Position numbers and translations under genes: made by a program | Notes under the pieces: generated by a model | What the model saw: the letters and a program-made list of their open reading frames with translations, nothing else | Told to the model about the DNA's origin: nothing | Database searches by the model: none | Source: Cytophagales bacterium | Lineage (GTDB): Bacteria > Bacteroidota > Bacteroidia > Cytophagales > Cytophagaceae | Reading direction: 5' to 3' | DNA length: 64,000 nt | Assembly: GCA_004294225.1 (NCBI GenBank) | Contig: REBA01000009.1 | Location: forward strand, 1 to 64,000 | In this document: positions 37,447 to 46,839 of the stretch, piece by piece | Layout: each line of letters starts with the position of its first letter | How positions within the stretch are numbered: position 1 is the first letter of the stretch

Positions 37447-38814
37447 TTAGTTGATTTTCCAACGTTGAAACCATTTGTCTTGAATCGAAATACCAAAATA
37501 TAATTTGAAGTAATTTTCTAACACAAGATTATTAGCACTTGAACCTCTTGAGCCCATTACTAGTGCAAGGTTAATCTTATTCAATGGTTTTGATTTAAAT
37601 CTGCTGTCTTTTCTACCTACAGGTATGGTGCTTCCTAATGAGAATGAAATATCATTCAATTGATAATTATCGATAGTAATTGGAGATTTTGTGTAATTCA
37701 AACCCATTCGATATTCTTTAGAAGTAAGAGTTAAGTTTTTTGCAGGTTTCCATTCTCCTCCTAAAGAAATACTGTAACTATTTCTCATAAATGATTGCCC
37801 ATAGATGTCTTTATAAACAGACCAGTTGGTATAGCTGAAATCTGCAGCTATTGACCATTTCCCTGGTTGATCAAAGCTTATTCCTCCGCTTATAGATTGA
37901 GGGAGGTTTAGTGAACTGTATCGTGTTTTTATGAGATTGCTATCGAGGATAATTTTTCCGTCATTGGCGTTGATGAATACAAGTTCTGAGGTTCTTTTAG
38001 ATTTTCCATTGAGAAGTAGATTGTAAGTCAATCCAAAGTTGAAGTATATTCTTTCGCTTTTACCAGAAGAGTCTTTCAAAATAGCTCTGTAGGCAATACC
38101 TGGTTTTATTTCAAAAGCAGTATTGAATTCTTTGTAGTTTGCACCTATTCGATTGGGATTGAAAGGCGATAAATTATTGGGGAAGTTCGCAGTATTTCGG
38201 TGTGAAGTACTTCCAAAAATATATCCTAGGTGAAGCCCAAGGCTGATGTTTTTGGTAATATCAAAGCCATTGTCAAAGCTTACTATGTTAAGAGCACCTT
38301 GTGAAAAATATTCTAATTGTTTGCTAGTACTATCGTTGATGGCGAATGTGTTCTGGTATTTGTTATAAGTGCTAGATAGTGGTCTTAGACCAACCATTGT
38401 GCTCCAATTGTTACTAAGAGGGAAAAGGAAATTAAAGTAAGCAAGGTTAATTCCTCCATTCCATTGGTTTTGGTCTTTTTGATTTAGATTTCTGACAATA
38501 CTAATCAAACCAAAGTCAAGCATTGTATATTTTACGGTAGAGTCTTTATTCAGTCCTTTGTTAGCTGATAGTAAAGCGGAATTTTGAACATTGATAAATT
38601 CTGTGTTTGAACTTCCAACTCCAGTATTTCCCATACCTATATTTCTAATTTGACCAACTGGGCTTATATCCCCAATTCCATAAGTGGAGTAGGGGGAGTT
38701 ACCTAAGTTTTGAGCATATATAGTTGAATGAATAAAGCTCAAAAGAATTAATGATAGCTTGACGAATAAATTGCTAAAAATAGATTCTTTAAATTTGAAT
38801 ATTAAATTGAACAT
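37447..38814 (-). CDS. Outer-membrane beta-barrel protein next to lptC, FadL/OmpP1-like
   Basis: Signal peptide (about residues 1-34, ending HSTIYAQ) and then a chain of alternating amphipathic strands ending in a near C-terminal aromatic (FQRWKIN), consistent with a porin-like barrel. Start taken as ATG 38814 (the ATG three codons upstream is also possible). Motifs NLGNSPYSTYGIGDISP and IRNIGMGNTGVGSS are those seen in Bacteroidota barrel proteins adjoining coaX and lptC. A transport or biogenesis role in lipid or LPS handling is suggested by position only. Confidence 0.8.
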   Translation of the reverse strand: MFNLIFKFKESIFSNLFVKLSLILLSFIHSTIYAQNLGNSPYSTYGIGDISPVGQIRNIGMGNTGVGSSNTEFINVQNSALLSANKGLNKDSTVKYTMLDFGLISIVRNLNQKDQNQWNGGINLAYFNFLFPLSNNWSTMVGLRPLSSTYNKYQNTFAINDSTSKQLEYFSQGALNIVSFDNGFDITKNISLGLHLGYIFGSTSHRNTANFPNNLSPFNPNRIGANYKEFNTAFEIKPGIAYRAILKDSSGKSERIYFNFGLTYNLLLNGKSKRTSELVFINANDGKIILDSNLIKTRYSSLNLPQSISGGISFDQPGKWSIAADFSYTNWSVYKDIYGQSFMRNSYSISLGGEWKPAKNLTLTSKEYRMGLNYTKSPITIDNYQLNDISFSLGSTIPVGRKDSRFKSKPLNKINLALVMGSRGSSANNLVLENYFKLYFGISIQDKWFQRWKIN

Positions 38815-38928
38815 TGAACACATTGCTTTTGCACCAGCATTTTAATTTTTAGTTTCTTTGCAAGGGAGTAAAAATAGTGATTTAAAATATATATTTATCT
38901 CTTATAGGTATTTTTTCTGTTTTCTCTT

Positions 38929-39675
38929 TTAATTAATGGAATTGAGGTGTTGAAGAATTTTCTTTAGTCCGATATGAATAAGGTCTTTTTCAATAATGAA
39001 ATTTTCAACATGTTTATTTTCCTTAATTTGATGATATATAAATTCAGCATCTCCACCACAAATAATTGTTTTTAGCTGGCTATATTGTTTGTTATAGATG
39101 TCACAAATGCCGTTTATTTCAGCAACAACACCATTAACTACTCCACTTTGAATGGCATCAAGAGTATTGTTACCTATAATTTTTGTTGAACTGATAATAT
39201 TTAATAGAGGAAGCTTATCGGTATATTGATGAAGTGCTTTGTACCTAAGCATGAAACCAGGGGAAATGCTACCACCTATATATTCGTTCTGATGATTTAC
39301 AAAATCGTAAGTGATGCACGTGCCTGCATCGATTATAAGTACTGGGCGGCTTGGAAAGATACTTGTAGCTCCTATAGCTCCAGCTAACCTATCTAAACCA
39401 AGTGTTTTCGGGGTTTTATATTGGTTATTGATTGGTATTGGTGTAGAACTATTGAATAGATAATGCTGATGTGTTGATTTTTCTGCTTTTATTTTTGAAT
39501 AAAAATCTTCTGGGAATGTTTTTACACTACACCATATTACCTCAGAAGGCTCTAATTCGTTGATAAGCCTCCATACTTCATCAAGATGATTTAGAGCTGT
39601 TTTTTTTATAATTCGCTCTCTCTCAAACTGAGCAATTTTGATTTGAGTGTTGCCAATATCTACGGTAATAATCAT
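38929..39675 (-). CDS. coaX: Type III pantothenate kinase
   Basis: Catalyses ATP-dependent phosphorylation of pantothenate, the first committed step of coenzyme A synthesis. Of 248 residues the ASKHA-fold motifs are present: TVDIGNTQIKIAQFE (phosphate 1), IDAGTCITYDFV (phosphate 2) and GGSISPGFMLRYKALHQYTDKLP. First gene of the minus-strand set reaching ppiD. The region upstream carries a palindromic element at 39690-39718. Confidence 0.97.
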   Translation of the reverse strand: MIITVDIGNTQIKIAQFERERIIKKTALNHLDEVWRLINELEPSEVIWCSVKTFPEDFYSKIKAEKSTHQHYLFNSSTPIPINNQYKTPKTLGLDRLAGAIGATSIFPSRPVLIIDAGTCITYDFVNHQNEYIGGSISPGFMLRYKALHQYTDKLPLLNIISSTKIIGNNTLDAIQSGVVNGVVAEINGICDIYNKQYSQLKTIICGGDAEFIYHQIKENKHVENFIIEKDLIHIGLKKILQHLNSIN

Positions 39676-39689
39676 TTTTATAATTAATC

Positions 39690-39718
39690 TAATATAAATT
39701 TGAATCGAATTTATATTA
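39690..39718. promoter_or_regulatory. Palindrome in the coaX / SGNH-hydrolase divergent intergenic region
   Basis: A perfect 11-bp inverted repeat, TAATATAAATT-N7-AATTTATATTA. Plus-strand TAAATTTG (39695-39702) fits the -7 consensus; the minus-strand reading is TAAATTCG (one mismatch). It lies 15 bp from the coaX start and 105 bp from the hydrolase start, so it could be an overlapping divergent promoter or operator. No -33 TTG was seen at a good distance. Confidence 0.35.
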
Positions 39719-39822
39719 TTGTATTTTTACTATAATTCTAACAAGTATTTCTATTTATAGAAAATTTTATAAATAATAAATACTCCTCTATAATTTAAAT
39801 TGTTCAATTTAATAACCCCTTT

Positions 39823-41616
39823 ATGATGAAAATTAACACTACTTTATCCATTTCCAAATTTATTTGGAGTATTTTTCTCTTATTGATTTTTCTATCGGAT
39901 GTATTTGCTCAATACCCTGTTCCAGCTACTGAGGATACTACTGGTTTTGGCAGAGGTATTCAGCGTACAATGAAATTATTAGCCACAAGTACACCACAAA
40001 AAAGAAATACAGTAAAAATTCTTGTCTATGGTCAGTCGATTAGCCATGGAACTTGGTGGCTAAATGTGAAAGAAGATTTACAAAAACGATTTCCTAATGC
40101 TAATCTTATAATGGAAAACAAAGCTATTGGAGGGTTTTCTTCTAAAGAATTGTTTAGACCATTTATTAACGATGTGTTGCCATATAATTATGATTTAGTC
40201 TTATTCCATGTCTACGGTAGTCAATGGACTTATGACTCTATAGTAAGAAATATAAGATCATTTACTACAGCAGAAATGGCACTACAAAACGATCATGGAA
40301 GCAAAGGAAGCGATAGCTGGGCAGACCAAATGTCATACACTATTTTACCAGCCTTTGCTCAAAAGTATAAATTGGAGATGATGGACATAAGGACGCCTTG
40401 GACTAAGTATATGAGTGATAATAAATTTACCATGTCTGATTTGACAAATGATGGCATACACTTAAATGATAGAGGTAATTATTTAATTGGTACACTTATT
40501 AGTCGTCATTTAGCATATAAGCCCAAATTCCAAAGTGACCCTTATGAACTATTGAAAGTATATGAAGTGGGCAAAGATGTATTTTTCTCTAATTCAAAAT
40601 TAGAACTAGATTTTGAGGGTACACGAGTAGAATTTGTTAGTGAAGAGAATAACCCAGCACCTGCTCAGGTTCGTGTCATGATTGATGGTAAAAAACCAAC
40701 AGATTTTATCGGCTGCTCATTCCACTTGAGGGCGAATGATAGTACAGAAGTTCCAAAATATTATGAAAATCATCCTCAAAATAAAGCCAAAAGAATAGAT
40801 TGGCCATGGAATGTTGGAACATTGCTCAGAGTAAGAAGAGGTGTACCTTTGGTGAATGAAGAGTGGACTGTAACAATAAATAAGCTTACCAAAACTAGTA
40901 CTACTTGTTCTTTTGATTTTACATTAGTAGGCTCTGTAACTGGAAATGATGGAACTGGTACAGTAAGAATGGCAAAAAGGTCTACTTCCCCTGATTCTTC
41001 TCTTTATGGATGGGTAGGAATAAGTCCTGCATTTGTCTCTAATTCTAAGAGGGTAGTTATTAGTTCTAATGATTGGTATATTCCTGTTGCTTTAGAAAAT
41101 AATCAACCTAAAGTATCTCCAATTGTAGACGGTTATCAAATTAAATGGCAATCAAAAGTAGAAGCTACCTCTTTATATGTCGCACCTCCTGTTAAAGATC
41201 CTACAATTGAAACTACAAAGGTAATTGCCCATGGTTTACCTAAGGGAAGTCATACGATGGAACTTTCTGTAGTTGGTGGTGGTGGACATGGAATAAAATA
41301 TATAAAAATTTATAATCCCTATTTTGATAGACCACTTCCAACTTCTGTCAATAAATCTGCTTCTCCTGAAGCTGTAATTAGTCTTTTTCCTAATCCTGCT
41401 ACGAATCAAATCAACATAGACTTAGAACAGTTTACTTCAAGTGAAGTGAAGATAGATGTTTATACCCTTTTGGGTAGCTTTGTTGATAGCTTTAAAGGTG
41501 CAGGAAGTTCAAAATTAACCTTTGATACCTCAGATCTTATGGCTGGTATGTACCAAATGAATATCACTTTGGCAAACGGTAATGTTATTAATAAGAAATT
41601 TAATGTAATTAAATAA
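39823..41616 (+). CDS. T9SS-exported SGNH hydrolase
   Basis: Residues 1-29 are a signal peptide (ending DVFAQ). SGNH block I is VYGQSISHGTWW with Ser72, in place of the more common GDS; block II is ENKAIGGFSSKE; block V is DLTNDGIHLNDRGN with Asp210 and His213. A central beta domain (about residues 245-500) has EFVSEENNPAPAQVRVM and VVGGGGHGIKYIKIYN. The last ~80 residues are a type A sorting domain (SLFPNPATNQINIDL ... MYQMNITLANGNVINKKFNVIK). It is likely a surface carbohydrate esterase. Followed by a terminator and a convergent MBOAT pair. Confidence 0.88.
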   Translation: MMKINTTLSISKFIWSIFLLLIFLSDVFAQYPVPATEDTTGFGRGIQRTMKLLATSTPQKRNTVKILVYGQSISHGTWWLNVKEDLQKRFPNANLIMENKAIGGFSSKELFRPFINDVLPYNYDLVLFHVYGSQWTYDSIVRNIRSFTTAEMALQNDHGSKGSDSWADQMSYTILPAFAQKYKLEMMDIRTPWTKYMSDNKFTMSDLTNDGIHLNDRGNYLIGTLISRHLAYKPKFQSDPYELLKVYEVGKDVFFSNSKLELDFEGTRVEFVSEENNPAPAQVRVMIDGKKPTDFIGCSFHLRANDSTEVPKYYENHPQNKAKRIDWPWNVGTLLRVRRGVPLVNEEWTVTINKLTKTSTTCSFDFTLVGSVTGNDGTGTVRMAKRSTSPDSSLYGWVGISPAFVSNSKRVVISSNDWYIPVALENNQPKVSPIVDGYQIKWQSKVEATSLYVAPPVKDPTIETTKVIAHGLPKGSHTMELSVVGGGGHGIKYIKIYNPYFDRPLPTSVNKSASPEAVISLFPNPATNQINIDLEQFTSSEVKIDVYTLLGSFVDSFKGAGSSKLTFDTSDLMAGMYQMNITLANGNVINKKFNVIK

Positions 41617-41638
41617 AAGTATATCCTACTTTTAAAAA

Positions 41639-41681
41639 ACAAATTGGGCTAAAGAAGTTTATATTCTTTAGCCCAATTTGT
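41639..41681. terminator. Bidirectional intrinsic terminator
   Basis: An 18-bp inverted repeat around AAATTGGGCTAAAGAA with a 7-nt loop and flanking A/T runs. It lies 22 bp after the SGNH-hydrolase stop and 34 bp before the stop of the convergent partner gene at 41716. Confidence 0.88.
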
Positions 41682-41715
41682 ATAAAAGGTCTTTAATATT
41701 GAATGTTAGAAAAGA

Positions 41716-42636
41716 CTATTTTTGATGTGTTGAAATTAGTAATTTTCTAAATTCCTCTGTATAAAGTGGAACTCCAAATTTATTAAGGTGGTCTTCATCC
41801 ACAAAAAGATTATATTTTTGAACGTACAAATCGCCGTGATTGAAATAGGGAATACCTTTAGCATTCATTAATGTTTTAAAGTCATTAACACTTTTGTAAT
41901 ATCCTGAGGTATTGTTGAGAATACATAGTGGTGCAGTAAAGATATAAAGTTCTATTTTTTCTTTTTTACAAAGCTGAATGATAGCATCAAGGTATTTCAT
42001 CTTTTCTTTAGTATTGAACTCAAAAGTCTGCAATTCATTAGGGCCGTGGTAAGAGGTGGTTTTGTAAATTTTTGTTCCTACTTCGTCATAATCTGGTTTT
42101 TTAAAATGAAATATTGAGTTGGCAAACTGGTGTATGCCCCAAGCTGTATTGAACTCTGCATATCTTAGAAATGGAATATAGCGATAAGCATACCACTTTA
42201 ATCCATATACTTTGTAATGATTGAATACTATACTGTCTTTTAAATAAGGAAAAAAGTGAGGGTAAGTAAAATTGCCAACGATTTCTGTCCCAGCTTCCCA
42301 ATTGTCTATATTTAAATATATTTTTTTTGTAGTATTTCCATTGGCAAGAAACATTTTTAGCATTAAATAATAGGTAGGGGTAACAGCACCATCTAGAGAT
42401 AGATTTAGCCCTTTTAAACCTGTAGATTTGTTTAGAGATGCTACATCAAGGCAGGTATATGGTCTTGAACTTCCATGAATGATATAGTCAAAATTTTGAT
42501 TTTTTATATGACCAATCCATTGTGTTTTGTAGTATTTGCCATTCTGATATACGCTCGTAAATATGTATTCTAGAATCATAAATACTAGAGCAGATAAGAG
42601 TGTGAATTTTAGTAATTGTATAAAAAAATGCTTCAT
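41716..42636 (-). CDS. SGNH/AlgJ-like partner of the MBOAT acyltransferase (copy 2)
   Basis: A 306-residue protein with an N-terminal membrane anchor (about residues 9-27) and a periplasmic domain. Block I is YIIHGSSRPYTCLDV and the C-terminal block is FVDEDHLNKFGVPLY, so the candidate Ser and D-x-x-H elements match those of the copy-1 partner at 23.4 kb. It starts 5 bp downstream of the MBOAT gene stop (minus strand), the same gene order as copy 1, and is probably coexpressed with it. Confidence 0.72.
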   Translation of the reverse strand: MKHFFIQLLKFTLLSALVFMILEYIFTSVYQNGKYYKTQWIGHIKNQNFDYIIHGSSRPYTCLDVASLNKSTGLKGLNLSLDGAVTPTYYLMLKMFLANGNTTKKIYLNIDNWEAGTEIVGNFTYPHFFPYLKDSIVFNHYKVYGLKWYAYRYIPFLRYAEFNTAWGIHQFANSIFHFKKPDYDEVGTKIYKTTSYHGPNELQTFEFNTKEKMKYLDAIIQLCKKEKIELYIFTAPLCILNNTSGYYKSVNDFKTLMNAKGIPYFNHGDLYVQKYNLFVDEDHLNKFGVPLYTEEFRKLLISTHQK

Positions 42637-42641
42637 AAAAA

Positions 42642-44066
42642 TTAGAACTGAAAATAAATAAAATCACTTTGCTCTACAAATACGCCAAACACAGCTATCA
42701 ATAAGCATAAACATAGGTAAGACGACCATCTGAGGTATCTATTTTGCTCAAACCATACTTTATACTTTGGGTTCTGCATCCAAGACTCTATAGTGAGTAA
42801 TATGATGATGATAGGAAAGCCAATTGCTAAGTTATATAGTTGTGTCATCTCTAGAGATTTTATTTGAGCAATAAATGGGGTTGAAAAATTTACACTATGT
42901 TTTATTAAAGTAATAGCATCCCCCAGAGAATTGGCCCTGAAAAATATCCAAGCAAAAGCTACAATAGAAAATGTGCTTATTTGAGCGATGATTTTTGGTG
43001 GATTTAATTTTATCCATCCCACTTTATCATTAAGGGCTTCAACAGCATTTACAAATCCGTGTATTCCTCCCCAGATAATAAAAGTCCAGTTTGCACCATG
43101 CCATATTCCAGACAATAAAAAAGTCAAAAATAAATTAAAAGCCCATCTTGGTAAACTCACTCTATTTCCACCTATTTGGATATAGAAATAATCTCTGAAC
43201 CATGTAGAAAGCGAAATATGCCATCTGCTCCAAAATTCTTTTATGGATTTTGCAAAATATGGAGTATTGAAATTTTTCATGAGTTCTATTCCCATCATTT
43301 TCGCTGTGCCAAGAGCAATATCTGAATACCCAGAGAAGTCGCAATAAATTTGAAAGCTAAAAAAAATGGTAGCTATAATTACTGACAAGCCATAGTAATG
43401 ACTTGGGTCGTTGAAAACAGTATTGGCAAAATAGCAAAGACGATCAGCAACAACAACTTTCTTAAACAGACCCCATAAAATTAATCTTAATCCTAGAACT
43501 GCGTGGTTATAATTAAATCCTTGTAAGTTTCTTAGTTGTGGTAATAGGTTTTGTGGGCGTTCTATGGGGCCAGCGATAAGCTGTGGGAAATAAGAACAGA
43601 ATACGGCAAACATTCCAAAGTTTCTTTCTGGGGAGAATCTTTTATAGTAAATCTCTATTAAGTAGGCTAATTTCTGAAATACAAAAAATGAAATTCCAAG
43701 TGGTAAGATAATGTTCAAGCTAGGTGTAGGGATAGTGAACCCCAAAAGATTTACTGTTTTGGAAACAGAAGAAAGAAAAAAATTGAAATATTTGAAATAA
43801 AATAATATTCCTACATTGATAAAAACGCTTATAATTAGCCAGTATTTTCTTGTTTTAGCTGTTTGGGCTTTGTCTAAATAAAGTGCTAAAAAATAATTAA
43901 TTACTGTTAATCCTAATAACAAGGATACATATTGCCATTTCCAAGTCATATAAAAATAATAACTAAAGACAAGCAACAACATCCACTTCCATTTAGAAGG
44001 AATACTAAAAAATAGAATTAGGTAAGTAATAAAAAAAAGAATAAAATGAAGTGAGTTAAAAAGCAT
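42642..44066 (-). CDS. MBOAT O-acyltransferase, AlgI/DltB-like (copy 2)
   Basis: A 474-residue membrane acyltransferase with the same signatures as copy 1: LFNSLHFILFF start, FPQLIAGPIERPQNLLPQL, IYCDFSGYSDIALGTAKMMG, FWSRWHISLSTWFRDYFYIQIGGNRVS and catalytic histidine in LSGIWHGANWTFIIWGG. Overall it is a clear paralogue of the protein at 22 kb (roughly 40-45 percent identical by eye, not computed). Divergent from the flippase operon; gap 44067-44177. Confidence 0.94.
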   Translation of the reverse strand: MLFNSLHFILFFITYLILFFSIPSKWKWMLLLVFSYYFYMTWKWQYVSLLLGLTVINYFLALYLDKAQTAKTRKYWLIISVFINVGILFYFKYFNFFLSSVSKTVNLLGFTIPTPSLNIILPLGISFFVFQKLAYLIEIYYKRFSPERNFGMFAVFCSYFPQLIAGPIERPQNLLPQLRNLQGFNYNHAVLGLRLILWGLFKKVVVADRLCYFANTVFNDPSHYYGLSVIIATIFFSFQIYCDFSGYSDIALGTAKMMGIELMKNFNTPYFAKSIKEFWSRWHISLSTWFRDYFYIQIGGNRVSLPRWAFNLFLTFLLSGIWHGANWTFIIWGGIHGFVNAVEALNDKVGWIKLNPPKIIAQISTFSIVAFAWIFFRANSLGDAITLIKHSVNFSTPFIAQIKSLEMTQLYNLAIGFPIIIILLTIESWMQNPKYKVWFEQNRYLRWSSYLCLCLLIAVFGVFVEQSDFIYFQF

Positions 44067-44138
44067 GAAATAAAAATCAGTATTATGAAGCTAACGTTTT
44101 TAATTCTTTAAAATAATACATACATTTTGATTTTAAAA

Positions 44139-44162
44139 CTTATCAATCTTAATATTGATAAG
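44139..44162 (+). promoter_or_regulatory. Leader hairpin upstream of the flippase gene
   Basis: CTTATCAAT, 6-nt loop, ATTGATAAG: a perfect 9-bp inverted repeat 16 bp before the ATG at 44178. It may be a repressor site or an RNA hairpin near the start. No further support. Confidence 0.3.
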
Positions 44163-44177
44163 CTAACTATTATTTTT

Positions 44178-45509
44178 ATGAAAGGACAAGGTTCCTATTG
44201 GATTAAATCAGGTTTATTTACTATTCTTCAAAGATTCAGTCTTTTGATATTTGGTTTTGGTAGTTTTTTTATTTTAATCAAAATACTTTCAAAAGACGAT
44301 TTTGGGTCGTGGTCACTTTTTCTTAGTATCACTTCTTTGATAGAAGTAGCAAGAAGTGGTTTGGTGAAAAATGCTTTGGTAAAACACCTCACTACGGCTG
44401 AAAGTAAAGAGCATGCAAAGATTATTACTGCTTCTTTAGGTCTAAATGTAATACTTACTTTTTGTAGTATTTTTTTACTATTTATAGGGGCAAATTTTTT
44501 GAGTAGTAATTGGAATACCCCAGAGCTAGAGCCAATGTTCTACATCTATATGATTACTACATTACTCTTGATTCCTTTTTTTCAATTCGAGTTTATTCAA
44601 CAAGCCAATCTTGATTTTCAAGGAATATTTTTTAGCAACTTTGTAAGACAAGGATTGTTCTTTCTTGCAATTATTTTGTCTTACTTTTTTGATTATAAAT
44701 TAGCATTGTTTGACTTAGCCAAACTGCAAATAGTCACTGCACTTTCAGGGATTTTCGTTTCCTATTTTTTTGTAAGAAAATATATTGTACTTACCAAATC
44801 TATAGATTGGGTCTGGGTAAAGAAATTATTTAATTTTGGTAAATACACCTTTGGAACTAACGTGAGCCACATGATTTTTAGTAGCGTAGATCAATTTTTA
44901 TTAGGTTCTTTAATCTCCAAATCTGCTGTAGCTAGTTATAACGTTGCCCTTCGGGTAACTAACTTAGTAGAAGTTCCTACGATTTCAATAGCGGAAATAG
45001 TTTTTCCTCAAAGTGCCAAACGTATGGAAAGTCAAGGAAAAGAAGGAGTAAAATACCTCTATGAAAAGTCGGTAGGGGTTATTATGGCTATTGTACTTCC
45101 AGCATTAGTTGTGGTAATGGTGTTGCCGAAATTTATTATTACCATCATTGCCGATGAGAGATATTTAAGTACTGTGCCTTTGCTCCAGATTACGGTACTT
45201 TACACTATATTTGTTCCATTTGCAAGACAATTTGGGACAGTGCTAGACTCTATGGGAAAACCTCAGATTAATTTTTATTTTGTAGTCATAGGTGCTATCA
45301 TTAATGCTACTCTAAATTATTTCTTTATTAAGAACTTTGGAATCATTGGAGCTGCTTATGGTACATTACTTTCTTTCACTATTAATTTTATTTTAAATCA
45401 AATTGTCTTGAAAAAAATATTAAATGTAGAAGTGTTGAAAGTATTTTATTACATGATAGAATTTTACAAAGAATATTGGTCGAAAGGATTGAAATACATT
45501 AAACATTAA
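44178..45509 (+). CDS. Polysaccharide flippase, Wzx/MATE-like
   Basis: A 443-residue protein counted from ATG 44178 (an in-frame TTG at 44127 would add 17 residues). It has about 12 membrane helices and the oligosaccharide-flippase layout: YWIKSGLFTILQRFSLLIFGFGSFFILIKILSKDDFGSWSLF, VKKLFNFGKYTFGTNVSHMIFSSVDQFLLGSLISKSAVASYNVALRV. It moves lipid-linked oligosaccharide across the inner membrane. It heads the second glycan operon, followed by a GT, a microprotein and the O-antigen ligase. Confidence 0.92.
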   Translation: MKGQGSYWIKSGLFTILQRFSLLIFGFGSFFILIKILSKDDFGSWSLFLSITSLIEVARSGLVKNALVKHLTTAESKEHAKIITASLGLNVILTFCSIFLLFIGANFLSSNWNTPELEPMFYIYMITTLLLIPFFQFEFIQQANLDFQGIFFSNFVRQGLFFLAIILSYFFDYKLALFDLAKLQIVTALSGIFVSYFFVRKYIVLTKSIDWVWVKKLFNFGKYTFGTNVSHMIFSSVDQFLLGSLISKSAVASYNVALRVTNLVEVPTISIAEIVFPQSAKRMESQGKEGVKYLYEKSVGVIMAIVLPALVVVMVLPKFIITIIADERYLSTVPLLQITVLYTIFVPFARQFGTVLDSMGKPQINFYFVVIGAIINATLNYFFIKNFGIIGAAYGTLLSFTINFILNQIVLKKILNVEVLKVFYYMIEFYKEYWSKGLKYIKH

Positions 45510-45521
45510 CAGTTCAAGAAT

Positions 45522-46742
45522 ATGAACCAAACCCAAGATTACGATATCATTATTTTTACCTTGTCAAGATGGGATTCCCCAATATCTTCGCCTTCATTAT
45601 CATTGGCCAAAGAATTTGCTAAGCATAATAGAGTGTTTTATATAGATCACCCTTATTCTTTCAAAGATTTCCTCAAAGAAAGGAATCAGGCAGAGGTAAA
45701 ACAAAGAACGAAGGCATTGCTGTTGGGCAAGGATGCTTATAAGACCCTTCATCAATTTTCTTCCAATTTAATAGCGGTAACTACTCAGCTTACATTGCCT
45801 GTGAATTTTCTACCCAAAGGTAGCTTATACAACACACTATCTAGATATAATGACAACATAGTGTTTAAAGCAATAAGAAATATTATTAAAGATTTTTCTG
45901 TAAAGAAATTTATTTTCATCAATGCTTTTGACCCATACTTTTGTCGCCAATTTCCAGAGGATATTCAACCCTTTCGTACAGTTTACCAATCTATGGACGA
46001 CTTATCTCAAGTGACATATACTGCAAAACATGGTATAGCATTAGAAGCGGATATTATTAAAAAATATGATATTACCCTTACCACTTCTAAAGAGCTTACA
46101 AGATTAAAGTTGCAACACTCACCAAGTGTCTATTATCATCCTAATGCTGCGGATATTAGTATTTTTGGCAAAACTATATCAGAAAAATTTGAAAGACCCA
46201 AAGAATTGATTGGTTTTGAAGATAAGAAAATCATTGGTTATACTGGAAATATAGAATCAAGGATAGATTATCAATTACTACAAAAAGTGATAGAAACTCA
46301 CCAAGACAAATTAATTTGCATGGTTGGCCCTATAACGACTGATGAACATGAATCCATTGGTTTAAAAAAATATAAGAACGTTATTTTGATTGGCCCAAAA
46401 AAGATTACTGAATTACCCCAATATCTTCAATATTTTGATTGCACCTTAATTCCTTTTAAAAAGAATATACTCACTAAAAGTATTTATCCATTAAAAATAA
46501 ATGAATACCTTTCTGCTGGAAAAGCAGTAGTAGCTACAAATTTTTCAGAAGATATAGAAGGATTTGGTAATGTAATATACATTGGAAAAGATACAGATGA
46601 GTTTGTAGATAAAATTGCTATTGCTATCAATAGCAATCGACAAGAGCAGGTATCTCAACGAGTAGCTTTTGCTCAGACAAACACTTGGACTGCCAGAGTG
46701 GAATCATTTTGGGAAATAATTCATGAAAGCACAAAAAAATAA
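45522..46742 (+). CDS. GT-B glycosyltransferase
   Basis: A 406-residue cytosolic enzyme. The N-terminal domain begins DYDIIIFTLSRWDSPISSPS and carries DHPYSFKDFL and RTVYQSMDDLSQ; the C-terminal domain shows IIGYTGNIESRIDYQLL, NVILIGPKK and YPLKINEYLSAGKAVVATNFSEDIEGF, a GT4-like donor-site pattern. It resembles TuaH/GT4 enzymes. It begins 12 bp after the flippase stop; its 3' end overlaps the following microprotein start by 20 bp. Confidence 0.87.
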   Translation: MNQTQDYDIIIFTLSRWDSPISSPSLSLAKEFAKHNRVFYIDHPYSFKDFLKERNQAEVKQRTKALLLGKDAYKTLHQFSSNLIAVTTQLTLPVNFLPKGSLYNTLSRYNDNIVFKAIRNIIKDFSVKKFIFINAFDPYFCRQFPEDIQPFRTVYQSMDDLSQVTYTAKHGIALEADIIKKYDITLTTSKELTRLKLQHSPSVYYHPNAADISIFGKTISEKFERPKELIGFEDKKIIGYTGNIESRIDYQLLQKVIETHQDKLICMVGPITTDEHESIGLKKYKNVILIGPKKITELPQYLQYFDCTLIPFKKNILTKSIYPLKINEYLSAGKAVVATNFSEDIEGFGNVIYIGKDTDEFVDKIAIAINSNRQEQVSQRVAFAQTNTWTARVESFWEIIHESTKK

Positions 46743-46839
46743 AATATTATCCACGAAAGAGAAAATTTTGAAATACTTTCTCATTAGCTCTATTTATGGG
46801 CTATTGGGTTATTTCTTCGTAAAAATAATTTTTCTATGA
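46723..46839 (+). CDS. Translationally coupled 38-residue membrane microprotein
   Basis: A 38-residue reading frame that starts with ATG inside the last codons of the GT gene (20 bp overlap) and ends with a TGA that overlaps the O-antigen ligase ATG by 4 bp (ATGA). The product has a basic N-terminus (MKAQKNKILSTKEKILK) and a single hydrophobic helix (YFLISSIYGLLGYFFVKIIFL), so a single-pass inner-membrane peptide with cytosolic N-terminus is likely. Position in both overlaps argues that it is translated. Function is unknown; it may modulate the ligase. It is too short for routine annotation. Confidence 0.6.
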   Translation: MKAQKNKILSTKEKILKYFLISSIYGLLGYFFVKIIFL

